This document shows, in pieces, positions 9,160-17,674 of a stretch of DNA of 64,000 bases (its first letter is position 1; each line of letters opens with the position of its first letter). Origin of the DNA: CAVPWP01 sp963709395 (lineage in GTDB: Bacteria > Pseudomonadota > Alphaproteobacteria > Rhodobacterales > Rhodobacteraceae). The stretch is from assembly GCA_963709395.1 (NCBI GenBank), contig CAVPWP010000020.1, positions 434,001 through 498,000 of the forward strand. Reading direction: 5' to 3'. The position numbers and the translations under genes are program-made. The notes beneath the pieces are model-generated. The model did not search any database and was not told the DNA's origin. It worked only from the letters and a program-made list of their open reading frames with translations.

Positions 9160-9188
9160 GATATAGGGCGGGTGCGGGGGAATCGCAA
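9160..9188 (-). promoter_or_regulatory. Putative promoter of the rimP-nusA-ylxR-infB operon
   Basis: TTGCGA (9188-9183), a 17-bp spacer and TATATC (9165-9160) lie on the minus strand about 90 bp before the rimP start. This is the best sigma-70-like match between the CAP gene and rimP and would place the leader terminator inside the 5' UTR. Confidence 0.5.
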
Positions 9189-9266
9189 GCGGAAAGCACT
9201 AGCCCACAACTGTCAGGAACTTCCCGCAGTCCCAGCGCCCGGCTTGATCCGCCGGCGATGAGGCGT

Positions 9267-9290
9267 GCGGGCGCGCTGTGTCGCGCCCGC
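9267..9290 (-). terminator. Strong hairpin just after the CAP-domain gene
   Basis: A perfect 9-bp stem (GCGGGCGCG with CGCGCCCGC) with a 6-nt loop starts 8 nt past the stop codon of the CAP gene. No U-tract follows, so it may protect the 3' end or be a terminator of the GC-rich type rather than a classical intrinsic terminator. Confidence 0.45.
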
Positions 9291-9297
9291 GCCTGGA

Positions 9298-9930
9298 CTA
9301 CCCGATGAAGTTCTGCGTCAGCCAGAACCGTCCGCAATATTGCGCCTTGGGGTCGAAGGCGACCGCGGTGCTGATCCGCGTCACGTTCCGGTCCAGGATG
9401 TTCTTGCGGTGGCCGGGAGAGTTCATCCACAGGTTCACCGAGTGCCGGGCCAGAGATGCATAGCTGTGCGCAGGCAGGGGCTGGCCTTCATATGTGGCGA
9501 ACTTGCAGGCATTCGAATCCACGATGCGGAAGCGCAGGTTGTCGATCTGATAGCGGTGCACCATGCCGATGTTCTCGGATCCGGTGCGGAACTTGACGCC
9601 AGCCGCCTTCACACGCTGCGACAGCGACGCCTTTCCCGGAATTGTGCTCCGGTGGCTCAGCGTCTGCTCGGACGCCATCCAGACGCTGTGCGTCTTGGCC
9701 ATACGCGCCATGCCGTTGCCCGCATCACCCAGCGCCGGAAGTCCGGCACGGCAGCGATGAAAATTGACCTCAGCCCGGACCGCCGCGTCCAGAAGATCCT
9801 GATCAATGCGTTCCGCAGGAACCACCGTGCGTTCGGCCTTGGCCGGCACGGAACGGGTGCACGCCTCGGCAGCGGCGGCGGAAAGAGCCATGGTCAGCGC
9901 GACCAGGGCGGCAGTCATATGTACTCTCAT
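9298..9930 (-). CDS. Secreted CAP (SCP/PR1) domain protein
   Basis: The protein of 210 aa has a signal peptide (about residues 1-23, ending AAAAEA). A cysteine-rich secretory/CAP fold follows, with the family motifs SHRSTIPG, GSENIGM, WMNSPGHRKNIL and a C-terminal GRFWLTQNF. Bacterial CAP proteins are secreted or envelope-associated and their biochemical role is mostly unknown. The ATG at 9930 has AGGA 7 nt upstream; an in-frame TTG lies two codons earlier and an ATG four codons later. It reads toward rimP and is separated from it by hairpins. A second CAP protein (a lipoprotein) lies 9 kb to the right. Confidence 0.85.
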   Translation of the reverse strand: MRVHMTAALVALTMALSAAAAEACTRSVPAKAERTVVPAERIDQDLLDAAVRAEVNFHRCRAGLPALGDAGNGMARMAKTHSVWMASEQTLSHRSTIPGKASLSQRVKAAGVKFRTGSENIGMVHRYQIDNLRFRIVDSNACKFATYEGQPLPAHSYASLARHSVNLWMNSPGHRKNILDRNVTRISTAVAFDPKAQYCGRFWLTQNFIG

Positions 9931-10046
9931 CCCCAAGTCCTAAGCAGACACCCCCGAGGACAACCTAGCAGGGTATTTGCGGCCAAAACTAGGCACGTAG
10001 AGGACATCGTTGGGACGAATCCGCCGATCCGGCGAAAAACCGCGAA

Positions 10047-11531
10047 TCAGGCGAACCACCAGCGCTCGGCAATTCGTCCGTTGTCGAGGGTCGCTGTTCG
10101 CCCGATCGCCGGCCCATGGGCAAGGCGCGCCGTGCCGGCGAAAAGGAAATCGGCGTGCACCGGAACCGCCGCCGAACCAAGGGCACCAACCAGACGCTGC
10201 ATCTCTGCGAACACCTCGGCCCGTTCGGACGAGGCCGAGGCTGCGCGGCCCTGCCGCAGAAGGGTATCGAACCGGGCGCGCGTCTTCTCGCCGGCCACCC
10301 AATGGGCACCGGGGGCGGGACCGGTCGAGAACGCCCAGTCTTCTGTTGGCTGGCCGGGCGTGGAGCGCAGTGTCACCGCCCCGGTTCCCGCCGAAAGGGT
10401 AAAGCCAGCGCGCGACAAGCGCCCTTGCAGGTCGGAACCGTCCGCCACCCGCCGCGCATCAAGGCCGACCGTGATCCCAAGAAGCCCAGCGTCGGCCAGA
10501 ATGCGTCGCGCGCGATCGGGGTCCCAGCCGGGGACGGCGTCGCCCGCGGCATAGACATTGGCCGGACCCACCGGGGTATCCCGGCCCTCTGCGCCATGGC
10601 CCGCCAGAAGTGCTGCGACCATGTCCGCCCTGGGCAGGCCGTGCACAAGGGCCGCGCGCAGCGCCGCCGCTTCGCGGGCGGGCAGACCCGCCGGCGGCAG
10701 CGCGACAAGGTGGCCGTTGCCGCGCACGGTCGAGACCGCAAAGCGCGGCATGCGTGACAACACCGACAGCGCGTGCGGATCGGGGTCGTCGATCAGGTCC
10801 ACGCGCCCCTGCACCAGGGCTTCGATCCGCGCCGGCCGGTCCGGCAGGGACAGAAGCTCGACACTGTCGAACCACCCCGCGGCACCATCCTTCCAGTGTG
10901 CCGCGACACGCTCGGCCAACAGCCGGCGCCCCGGCTCGAAGCTCGCCAGCCGATAAAGACCAGTGCCATTGCCCGAGTGCAGCGCGGCGCGCCAGCCACG
11001 GGCGGGATGTATCAGGAGATGCGGGTCCGACAGCAGGAACGGAAAATCGACGTGGGGTTCTGTCAGTTCGATCCGCAGACGGTCGGCCGAAAGGCGTCGG
11101 ATCTCGGCCACCCCGGAAAGAAGCCGCCCGGCCGGGGACCGGTCGCCGGCCTTGAGATGCCGGCGCAGGCTGGCGACCGCGTCGTCGGCGGTGAAGGGCT
11201 GGCCGTCATGGAAGGCAACGCCACGGCGCAGGCGGAAATCCCAGACGCGGGCGCCGTCGATACTCTGCCAGTCGGTCGCAAGTTCACCGCGCAGGGTGCC
11301 GTCGGCGGCAATCTCGGTCAGGGTCTCGAACACAAGGCCAGCGCCCGCCACCGACATGAAGGTGCCATGAGGCGTCGTCGCGCCGAAACCGTCGGCCGGG
11401 GTCGCGCCCGAAAGCCCCAGCCGCAGGTGCCCGCCGCGGGCGGGGGCCGCGCTTGCCCCAAGTCCCGACGCCGCGAAGATCGCCGCGGCTGCGCCCGAAG
11501 TCAGAAGTCTGCGTCGGTTGAGCGCGTTCAT
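10047..11531 (-). CDS. ABC transporter substrate-binding protein, peptide/nickel family (SBP family 5)
   Basis: The protein of 494 aa resembles DppA/OppA-type periplasmic binding proteins (TLTEIAADGTLRGELA, DGARVWDFRLRRGVAFHDGQPFTADD). The N-terminus NRRRLLTSGAAAA is a twin-arginine-like signal followed by a hydrophobic stretch and ASA, so export by Tat or Sec is expected. The ATG at 11531 places this signal at the very start and lies 10 nt after the proline iminopeptidase stop. No permease or ATPase of the same transporter is adjacent, so it is an orphan binding protein whose ligand cannot be told. Its position after a peptidase gene would fit peptide uptake. Confidence 0.88.
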   Translation of the reverse strand: MNALNRRRLLTSGAAAAIFAASGLGASAAPARGGHLRLGLSGATPADGFGATTPHGTFMSVAGAGLVFETLTEIAADGTLRGELATDWQSIDGARVWDFRLRRGVAFHDGQPFTADDAVASLRRHLKAGDRSPAGRLLSGVAEIRRLSADRLRIELTEPHVDFPFLLSDPHLLIHPARGWRAALHSGNGTGLYRLASFEPGRRLLAERVAAHWKDGAAGWFDSVELLSLPDRPARIEALVQGRVDLIDDPDPHALSVLSRMPRFAVSTVRGNGHLVALPPAGLPAREAAALRAALVHGLPRADMVAALLAGHGAEGRDTPVGPANVYAAGDAVPGWDPDRARRILADAGLLGITVGLDARRVADGSDLQGRLSRAGFTLSAGTGAVTLRSTPGQPTEDWAFSTGPAPGAHWVAGEKTRARFDTLLRQGRAASASSERAEVFAEMQRLVGALGSAAVPVHADFLFAGTARLAHGPAIGRTATLDNGRIAERWWFA

Positions 11532-11541
11532 CGTCGCCCCC

Positions 11542-12517
11542 TCAGACCACGTTCCGCAGGCGGTCCGTGGTGCGCACAAGCTCGGCGCTGATCCCCGGCT
11601 CGCTCAGCGCGTGGCCGGCACGCGGCACAAGGGACAGGCGCGATCCAGGCCAGGCCTCGTGCAGTCGGTAGGCACCAGACGGCGGGCAGATCATGTCGTA
11701 GCGGCCCTGCACGATGGTGCCAGGGATGTGGCGGATCCGGTCCATGTTGCGCAGGATCCAGCCGTCTTCCTCGAGAAAGCCGGCATTCGTGAAATAGTGA
11801 TTCTCGAGCCGGGCGAAGGCACGGGCGTATTCCGACGGGACTGTCGCCGCCCGGTCCGTCGTTCATGATCGAGGCCAGCGTGTTTTCCCAGCTGGCCCAG
11901 GCGCGGGCGAACCGGGTCTCGATCGCGTGGTCGCCCGAGAACAGGCGCCGCGCATAGGCCGCAATCAGGTCGTCGCGTTCGTCATGCGGGATCGGATCGA
12001 CGAAGCGGGCCCACATGTCGGGCCAGAACTGCCCCGCGCCGCCGCCGTAGAACCAGTCGAGCTCGGCCCGGGTCATCAGGAAGACGCCGCGCAGCACAAG
12101 ATGCGCCGCGCGTTCGGGATGGGTCAGCGCATAGATCAGCGCCAGCGTGGCCCCCCAGCTGCCGCCAAAGACAACCCATCGGTCGATCCCGAACTCCTCG
12201 CGGATGCGTTCGATGTCGCGGACGAGGTGCCAGGTCGTGTTCGCCTCGACGCTGGCATGGGGGCGCGAACGGCCGCAGCCGCGCTGATCGAAGAGGACGA
12301 TCCGGTAGTGCGTCGGGTCGAAATAGCGGCGCATCGCCGGGCTGCAGCCGCCACCGGGGCCGCCGTGCAGCACGATCACCGGCACGCCGTCGGGGTTGCC
12401 GCATTGCTCGACATAGACGCGATGGCCATCGCCCACGCTGAGCATCCGCTGATCGAACGGGTCGATCTGCGGGTAGAGAAACTGTGACGCAGTGGTTTTG
12501 CCTGCTGCCTTGTCCAT
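11542..12517 (-). pseudogene. pip: Proline iminopeptidase, interrupted by a single-base frameshift
   Basis: This alpha/beta-hydrolase should release N-terminal proline from peptides. The N-terminal part has HGGPGGGCSP (oxyanion region) and the nucleophile motif GGSWGATLAL. The frame is lost near 11836 in a CCC run: before it the protein reads NDGPGGDSP, and removing one base continues as SEYARAFARLENHYF with the C-terminal Asp and His regions (GRYDMICPP, GHALS) and a stop at 11542. Reconstructed length is about 325 aa, normal for the family. The ATG at 12517 gives the typical start MDKAAG. The extra C looks more like a consensus error than decay because both halves are well conserved. The peptide-binding protein follows after 10 nt. 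Confidence 0.85.
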
Positions 12518-12588
12518 GATCGCTCTATATAACGCGGGGTCGTCCCTTTCCACGGGGCGGTATGAAGATTCCTACGCGCGAGAGAGTG

Positions 12589-13329
12589 ATGACCGCAACA
12601 ACCATCGACCCCGCCGAGATCGACAAGTTCCAGGCCATGGCCGAGGAATGGTGGAATCCCGAAGGCAAGTTCAAGCCGCTCCACATGCTGAACCCCTGTC
12701 GGCTGGACTATATCACGTCGCAGATCGCCGCCGAGTTCGATCGGGATCTGACGGCATCGGCGCCTTTCGCGGGGCTGCGGATCCTCGATATCGGCTGTGG
12801 CGGCGGGCTTCTGGCCGAACCCATGGCGCGGCTTGGGGCCGAGGTCGTGGGCGCGGATGCGGCCGAGCGCAACATTCCGGTCGCACGGCTGCACGCCGAA
12901 CAGTCGGGGCTCGACATCGACTATCGCCACACCTCGGCCGAGGCGCTGGCGGACGCGGGCGAACAGTTCGACGTCGTGCTGAACATGGAAGTGGTCGAGC
13001 ATGTGTCGGACCCGCAGGCCTATCTCAACGCCTGCCACGCGCTTCTGAAACCCGGCGGGTTGATGATCTGCTCGACCCTCAACCGGAACCCGAAAAGCTA
13101 CATGATGGCGATCATCGGGGCGGAGTATGTGATGCGCTGGCTGCCCAAGGGCACGCATGAGTGGTCAAAGTTCATCACCCCGGACGAGCTTTACGAGCTT
13201 TTGAGGGCGGCGGGCCTCGATCCGGTGGATCGCAAGGGGTTCGTCTTCAACCCGGTGACCTGGTCGTGGTCGATCTCGTCGCGCGATCTGTCGTGCAACT
13301 ACGTCACGGCTTCTGTGAAGCCGGATTGA
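12589..13329 (+). CDS. ubiG: Ubiquinone biosynthesis O-methyltransferase
   Basis: UbiG (246 aa) carries out both O-methylations of the ubiquinone ring. SAM-binding motif I (LDIGCGGGLLAEPMARLGA) is followed by VVGADAAERNI and the post-motif NMEVVEHV; FQAMAEEWWNPEGKFKPLHMLNP is the typical UbiG N-terminus. The ATG at 12589 gives the family-like start MTATTIDP. An in-frame ATG at 12562 adds nine residues and has a GGGGCGG element nearby, so the start is uncertain by nine codons. It is divergent from pip, and its last 26 nt overlap the end of a convergent MarR gene. Confidence 0.93.
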   Translation: MTATTIDPAEIDKFQAMAEEWWNPEGKFKPLHMLNPCRLDYITSQIAAEFDRDLTASAPFAGLRILDIGCGGGLLAEPMARLGAEVVGADAAERNIPVARLHAEQSGLDIDYRHTSAEALADAGEQFDVVLNMEVVEHVSDPQAYLNACHALLKPGGLMICSTLNRNPKSYMMAIIGAEYVMRWLPKGTHEWSKFITPDELYELLRAAGLDPVDRKGFVFNPVTWSWSISSRDLSCNYVTASVKPD

Positions 13330-13768
13330 GATCCTCGTCGAAGCGCGCGCGAATCTCGCGCAGCACCGGCAGCGCCACCCGGACCTTGTCGGCCCCGATC
13401 GAATCGACCGATTGCGCGATGATCGGGGTGATCGCGGCCAGGGCCGCGTCCCGCGCCGTCCGGCCCGAAGGGCTGATCGACACGAATTTCCGCCGCGCAT
13501 CGTCCCAGTCGGGGCGGATGTGGACATGGCCGGCCCAGGCCAGCTTGCCAAGCGTGTTGGTCATCGCGCCCCGCGTGACGTGAAAGGTCTTGGCAAGCTG
13601 CGCTGGCGTCTTCTCGCCGCCGGCGCGGGCAAGATGGTTCAGCACCGCGAAATGACTAAGCTCCATTCCCTTGGGCAGCGCCCGCGACAACCGTGTCCGC
13701 ACTAGCTGGTCCGCCATGACGAGTTCGCTGAAAAGCGCGACGGCAAGGGGCTCGTTCGGGTCGGTCAT
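13304..13768 (-). CDS. MarR family transcriptional regulator
   Basis: The protein of 154 aa has a winged helix-turn-helix: the helices around HFAVLNHLARAGGEKTPAQLAKTFHVTRGAMTNTLGKL and the wing around DWDDARRKFVSISPSGR match the MarR fold. Such proteins are dimeric repressors that respond to small phenolic or oxidative ligands; the ligand and targets are unknown here. The gene overlaps the nitrilase-family gene upstream by 4 nt, so it is co-transcribed with it and probably with grxC. Its 3' end overlaps ubiG on the other strand by 26 nt. Confidence 0.9.
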   Translation of the reverse strand: MTDPNEPLAVALFSELVMADQLVRTRLSRALPKGMELSHFAVLNHLARAGGEKTPAQLAKTFHVTRGAMTNTLGKLAWAGHVHIRPDWDDARRKFVSISPSGRTARDAALAAITPIIAQSVDSIGADKVRVALPVLREIRARFDEDLNPASQKP

Positions 13769-14598
13769 TGCGGTCCGTGAAACTCCCGGTCGTGGCGCAG
13801 CGAAGGGACGCGTTTGCGGGCATTTTCAACTTCCGCCAGATCGATTTCAACGATGGTGACACCGGGATCGGTCCCCGCATCGGCCAGAACCTCGCCCCAG
13901 GGCGCGACGGCAAGGCTGTGTCCGTGGGTCCGGCGCGGCTTGCCGATCGTCGCCGCATGGCTTCCGGTCTGGGCCGGGGCAAGGACGTAGCACCCGGTTT
14001 CGATGGCGCGGGCGCGCAGCAGCATCTCCCAGTGCGCAGCGCCCGTGACGGGCGAAAAGGCGGCGGGAACCGAGATGATGCTCGCCCCGGCCTGCGCCAA
14101 CCGCCGGTAGAGCGCGGCGAAGCGCACATCGTAGCAGACCGTGAGGCCCAGGGTGAACGGGCCGAGGTCGGCGGTCACGGCGCGGCTTCCGGGACGAAAG
14201 CCCGCGCTTTCGCGGTAGGTCTCTTCGGGGGTCACATCGACGTCGAACATGTGGATCTTGTCATAGCGCGCGGCGATGTCCCCATCCGGGGCGATCAGGA
14301 AAGACCGGTTGACGAACCGTCCATCGCCGTTCGTCTGCTTCAGCGCGAGCGACCCGATCAGCACCCAGATGCCCAGATCGGCGGCCATTGCGCGCAGTCC
14401 GGCAAGGGTGATGTCGGCCTCTTCGGTCTGAAGGACTTCGGCCTGCCTTTCGCGGCTGGACGACACGCAATTCGTGACCTCGGGCGTCAGCACGAATTCG
14501 GCGCCGCGCGCGGCGGCCTCGGCCACGAGCCCAAGCGTCACGGGAAGGTTCGCAGCCGGGTCGTCGCCTGACGTCAGCTGGATCAGCCCGGCCCGCAT
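13765..14598 (-). CDS. Carbon-nitrogen hydrolase (Nit1/NIT2-like; probable deaminated-glutathione amidase)
   Basis: This nitrilase-superfamily protein has 277 aa. The catalytic Glu-Lys-Cys triad is visible: Glu in LTPEVTN, Lys in YDKIHMFD and Cys in TVCYDVRF. The KIHMFDVDV motif and overall length fit the Nit1/NIT2 branch, which repairs deaminated glutathione or hydrolyses omega-amides. Its position directly after grxC (4-nt gap) supports a link to glutathione. The precise substrate remains inference. It overlaps the MarR gene by 4 nt. Confidence 0.88.
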   Translation of the reverse strand: MRAGLIQLTSGDDPAANLPVTLGLVAEAAARGAEFVLTPEVTNCVSSSRERQAEVLQTEEADITLAGLRAMAADLGIWVLIGSLALKQTNGDGRFVNRSFLIAPDGDIAARYDKIHMFDVDVTPEETYRESAGFRPGSRAVTADLGPFTLGLTVCYDVRFAALYRRLAQAGASIISVPAAFSPVTGAAHWEMLLRARAIETGCYVLAPAQTGSHAATIGKPRRTHGHSLAVAPWGEVLADAGTDPGVTIVEIDLAEVENARKRVPSLRHDREFHGPQ

Positions 14599-14601
14599 CG
14601 G

Positions 14602-14859
14602 TCAGCCCGCGAGGAGCGGGTCGAGTTTCCCCGCCCGTTCCATCGCGTAAAGCTCATCGCAGCCACCGACATGGGTGTCGCCGATGAAGATCTGCGGCAC
14701 GGTGTGGCGGCCATGGGCGCGTTGCAGCATCGTCTGGCGCAGGCCGGGGTCGCGACCGACGTCGAATTCGGTGAAGCTCACGCCTTTCTGGGTCAGAAGG
14801 CGCTTGGCGGCGTGGCAGAATCCGCAATAGGCCGAGGTGTAGATTTCGACGGTTTGCAT
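14602..14859 (-). CDS. grxC: Glutaredoxin 3
   Basis: GrxC (85 aa) is a small thiol-disulfide oxidoreductase using glutathione to reduce disulfides and mixed disulfides in the cytoplasm. The active site is YCGFC (residues 10-14), a dithiol CxxC variant where most GrxC have CPYC. The cis-proline region TVPQIFIG and the GGCDELYAME glutathione-binding segment are present. It is the first gene of the grxC-amidase-marR cluster and follows comF at 34 nt. Confidence 0.94.
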   Translation of the reverse strand: MQTVEIYTSAYCGFCHAAKRLLTQKGVSFTEFDVGRDPGLRQTMLQRAHGRHTVPQIFIGDTHVGGCDELYAMERAGKLDPLLAG

Positions 14860-14893
14860 CGGTGGTCATCCAAGAGATCGTGTTTCCCGATAT

Positions 14894-15649
14894 CTAGGGA
14901 CTCTTGGCCACCCGCGCCAGCACGAGGACCGATACCCGCCCTGCACCGGCCTCATGGCAGGCCTCGGCGGCGGCGCAAAGGGTGGCGCCGGAGGTCATGA
15001 CGTCGTCGATCAGCACGATGTCGCGGCCTGCAAGCGACCGCGCTGCGCGAATCGCCCCCTCGGTATTGGAAAACCGCGCGTCGATTCCCAACCCGTCCTG
15101 CAAGGGCGTGCGCCGGGTGCGGACCAGCGCGTCGGGCGCGCATTCATGGCCGGTCAGGGCCGAGAGGGCGCGTGCAAGCTCGGCCGCCTGGTTGTAGCGG
15201 CGGGTGAAAAGGCGGGTCCAGTGAACGGGAACCGGCACGAGAAGCACGCCGTCGGTCAGGATATCGCGCCCGGCCTCGGCCAGCCAGCGGGCGGCGGGGC
15301 GCGCAAGGTCGGTCCGGTCGCCGTGCTTGAAGCGCAGGATCATCCGTCGTGCATTTCCGTGATAGAGCAGGGCCGCGCGCCCCTTGTCCCAGGGCCGCGG
15401 ACGGGCGAGGCAGTCGTCGCAGATCGCCGCGCCATCCGCGCGGTCGCCCAGAAGCGGCTGGCCGCAGGTGTCGCAGGCGAGGCCTCGCACGAAGGATGTC
15501 TCGGCCCAGCAGGCGGGGCAAAGACCATGCGCGCCCTCGACCAGCGCGCCGCAGCCGACGCATTGATCGGGATAGACAAGGCGGATCGCGCCTTTCATCA
15601 GGGCGGCCGAGCGCCTAGGTAGCGCCGAAAGGGATGACCGTTCCACCAT
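14894..15649 (-). CDS. ComF family phosphoribosyltransferase-like protein
   Basis: The protein of 251 aa has an N-terminal zinc-ribbon-like segment with CxxC pairs (CVGC, CPAC, CDTC, CDDC) and a C-terminal phosphoribosyltransferase fold with the PRPP loop VLIDDVMTSGATL. ComF proteins take part in DNA uptake or processing during transformation in some bacteria; the function in non-competent species is unclear. The ATG at 15649 has GAGG 8 nt upstream but lies inside the first codons of the divergent methyltransferase. A second in-frame ATG at 15598 would remove this overlap, though it has no clear ribosome-binding site. Confidence 0.88.
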   Translation of the reverse strand: MVERSSLSALPRRSAALMKGAIRLVYPDQCVGCGALVEGAHGLCPACWAETSFVRGLACDTCGQPLLGDRADGAAICDDCLARPRPWDKGRAALLYHGNARRMILRFKHGDRTDLARPAARWLAEAGRDILTDGVLLVPVPVHWTRLFTRRYNQAAELARALSALTGHECAPDALVRTRRTPLQDGLGIDARFSNTEGAIRAARSLAGRDIVLIDDVMTSGATLCAAAEACHEAGAGRVSVLVLARVAKSP

Positions 15650-16520
15650 GGCCGAACCTCATCAGATCACCGACAGGGCGGCGCTTGTGCGGCAACGGGC
15701 GCGGGCGGTCGCGATGGCCGAACCTGCGCTGTTCCTGCACGACCACCTTGCCGGTCTGATCGAGGAAAGGCTGGCCGAGGTTAACAGATCGTTTACGTCC
15801 CCGGCCCTGGTCGCGCCTTTCCCGAGGGTATTTGACGCGATCCTTCCCGGGGCACGGACCATCGCGGACAGTGACGTTCTGGATCTCGAGGAAGGCGGGC
15901 ACGACCTGGTTCTTCACGCGATGGCTCTGCATTGGGCGAACGACCCGGTGGGCCAGATCGTGCAGGCACGGCGCGCCCTGCGGGCGGACGGCCTCTTCCT
16001 TGGCGCCTGCCTGGGCGGCCGGACGCTGGCGGAACTGCGCACATCGCTGGCCGAAGCCGAGGTGCGTCTGACAGGGGGCCTGTCGCCGCGCGTCGCCCCC
16101 ATGGCGGAAATCCGCGATCTGGGCGCACTTGTGCAACGGGCCGGACTGGCGCTGCCTGTGGCCGACAGCCTTTCGGTGACGGTGGAATACCGCGATGCGT
16201 TTCACCTGATGCGCGACCTGCGCGCCATGGGCGAAGGCAATGCCCTTGCGGCACGGCGTCGCGGCTTTTCGCGCCGGTCACTCTTTTTCGAAGCCGCGCG
16301 GATCTACCATGACACATACGCCCTGCCTGGCGGGCGCATCCCCGCGACCTTCGAATTCGTCTTTCTCACCGGCTGGGCGCCGTCCGACACGCAACCCAAG
16401 CCCCTGCGTCCCGGATCGGCGTCGGCGCGGCTTGCCGATGCGCTGGGCGTCGACGAACGGCCCGCCGGTGACGTGGCGGGCGGCCCGGGGAAAGGCGGGC
16501 CGAAGGGGCCGACGGTTTGA
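15648..16520 (+). CDS. SAM-dependent methyltransferase-like protein (NDUFAF5/BioC-like)
   Basis: The protein of 290 aa resembles the NDUFAF5 family: FNRSFTSP-like start (here NRSFTSPALVAPFP), DLVLHAMALHWANDPVGQ, and ALRADGLFLGACLGGRTLAELR. Family members in mitochondria assist complex I assembly by hydroxylating an arginine of NDUFS7. The usual SAM-binding glycine motif I (GxGxG) cannot be recognised; the corresponding region reads FDAILPGAR, so classical methyl transfer is doubtful. The C-terminal about 30 residues are Gly/Pro-rich and unconserved. The start ATG lies within CCATGG and overlaps the divergent comF start. Confidence 0.8.
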   Translation: MAEPHQITDRAALVRQRARAVAMAEPALFLHDHLAGLIEERLAEVNRSFTSPALVAPFPRVFDAILPGARTIADSDVLDLEEGGHDLVLHAMALHWANDPVGQIVQARRALRADGLFLGACLGGRTLAELRTSLAEAEVRLTGGLSPRVAPMAEIRDLGALVQRAGLALPVADSLSVTVEYRDAFHLMRDLRAMGEGNALAARRRGFSRRSLFFEAARIYHDTYALPGGRIPATFEFVFLTGWAPSDTQPKPLRPGSASARLADALGVDERPAGDVAGGPGKGGPKGPTV

Positions 16521-16544
16521 CCTTCGGGCAAAACCGGTTATCTG
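16517..16544 (+). promoter_or_regulatory. Putative promoter of hemH
   Basis: TTGACC (16517-16522), which overlaps the stop codon of the preceding gene, a 16-bp spacer and TATCTG (16539-16544) lie 38 bp before the hemH ATG. Both hexamers deviate from consensus, so this is tentative. Confidence 0.35.
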
Positions 16545-16581
16545 ACCTCAAATCTTTCAAATCTGATATGGAACGCGCAAG

Positions 16582-17673
16582 ATGCTCGACGCGAATGCCC
16601 AGCGGAACGAAGCGGCCTTGAAGACGGACACGACCATGCGCGCCTCCCACCTGCCGGTGGATCACCCCCCGGTGAAGCCGGCAAAGACGGGTATCCTTCT
16701 GGCCAATCTCGGCACACCGGACGGCTATGACTACTGGTCGATGCGCCGCTATCTGAACGAATTCCTGTCCGACCGGCGGGTGATCGACTATTCGCCCTGG
16801 ATCTGGCAGCCGCTGTTGCAGCTGATCATCCTGACCAAGCGGCCGTTCTCGTCAGGCGCCGCCTACAAATCGATCTGGAACGAGGACGCGGGCGAAAGCC
16901 CGCTCATGACGATCACCAAGGCGCAGACGGTGAAGATCGCCGAGGCGATGAAGGCGCGCTTTGGCGACGACGTGATGGTCGATTTCTGCATGCGCTACGG
17001 CAACCCCTCGACACCGTCGAAGGTGCGCGAGATGACCGAGGCCGGCTGCCGCCGCATCCTGTTCTTCCCGCTCTACCCGCAATACGCGGGCGCCACGACC
17101 GCCACCGCGAACGACCAGTTCTTCCGCTCGCTTCTCGATCTCAAATGGCAGCCGCCGGTGCGCACGGTGCCGGCCTATTTCGACCGCCCGACCTACATCG
17201 ACGCGCTGGCGCAGTCGGTCGAGCGGGCCTATGCCAAGATGGAAACGCAGCCCGACATCCTGGTCTGCTCCTACCACGGCGTACCCAAGCGGTACCTGAT
17301 GGAGGGCGACCCCTACCATTGCCAGTGCCAGAAGACGACGCGGCTGCTGAAAGAGCGGCTGGGTTGGGGCAACGACAAGATCATCACGACCTTCCAGTCG
17401 CGATTCGGCCCCGAGGAATGGCTGCAGCCCTATACGGTCGAGGAAGTCGCCGCTCTGGCCAAGGCCGGGAAAAAGAAGATCGCCGTGATCGCGCCGGCGT
17501 TCTCCGCCGATTGCATCGAGACCCTGGAAGAGATCAACGAGGAAATTCGCGAAAGCTTCGAACACGCAGGCGGGGAGGAATTCACCTACATCCCCTGCCT
17601 CAACGATGACGACGCGCATATCGCGGCGCTGTCCGAGGCGATCGAGGACAACCTGAAGGGCTGGATCGACTGA
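16582..17673 (+). CDS. hemH: Ferrochelatase
   Basis: HemH (363 aa) inserts ferrous iron into protoporphyrin IX, the last step of protoheme synthesis, at the inner face of the membrane. The family motifs ILLANLGTPDGYDYWSMRRYLNEFLSD, SYHGVPKRYLMEGDPYHCQC and FQSRFGPEEWLQPYT are all present, and the metal-site histidine is in SYHG. GGAA precedes the ATG at 9 nt; the first about 25 residues are not conserved. Two other heme genes lie in the window (hemW, hemJ). A hairpin separates its 3' end from the convergent L,D-transpeptidase. Confidence 0.97.
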   Translation: MLDANAQRNEAALKTDTTMRASHLPVDHPPVKPAKTGILLANLGTPDGYDYWSMRRYLNEFLSDRRVIDYSPWIWQPLLQLIILTKRPFSSGAAYKSIWNEDAGESPLMTITKAQTVKIAEAMKARFGDDVMVDFCMRYGNPSTPSKVREMTEAGCRRILFFPLYPQYAGATTATANDQFFRSLLDLKWQPPVRTVPAYFDRPTYIDALAQSVERAYAKMETQPDILVCSYHGVPKRYLMEGDPYHCQCQKTTRLLKERLGWGNDKIITTFQSRFGPEEWLQPYTVEEVAALAKAGKKKIAVIAPAFSADCIETLEEINEEIRESFEHAGGEEFTYIPCLNDDDAHIAALSEAIEDNLKGWID

Positions 17674-17674
17674 C

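Noticed and set aside
12525..12532. TATATAA sequence as promoter for pip or ubiG
   Set aside because: It resembles a -10 element on both strands, but no -35 at suitable spacing is seen for either gene, and for pip it would leave almost no leader.
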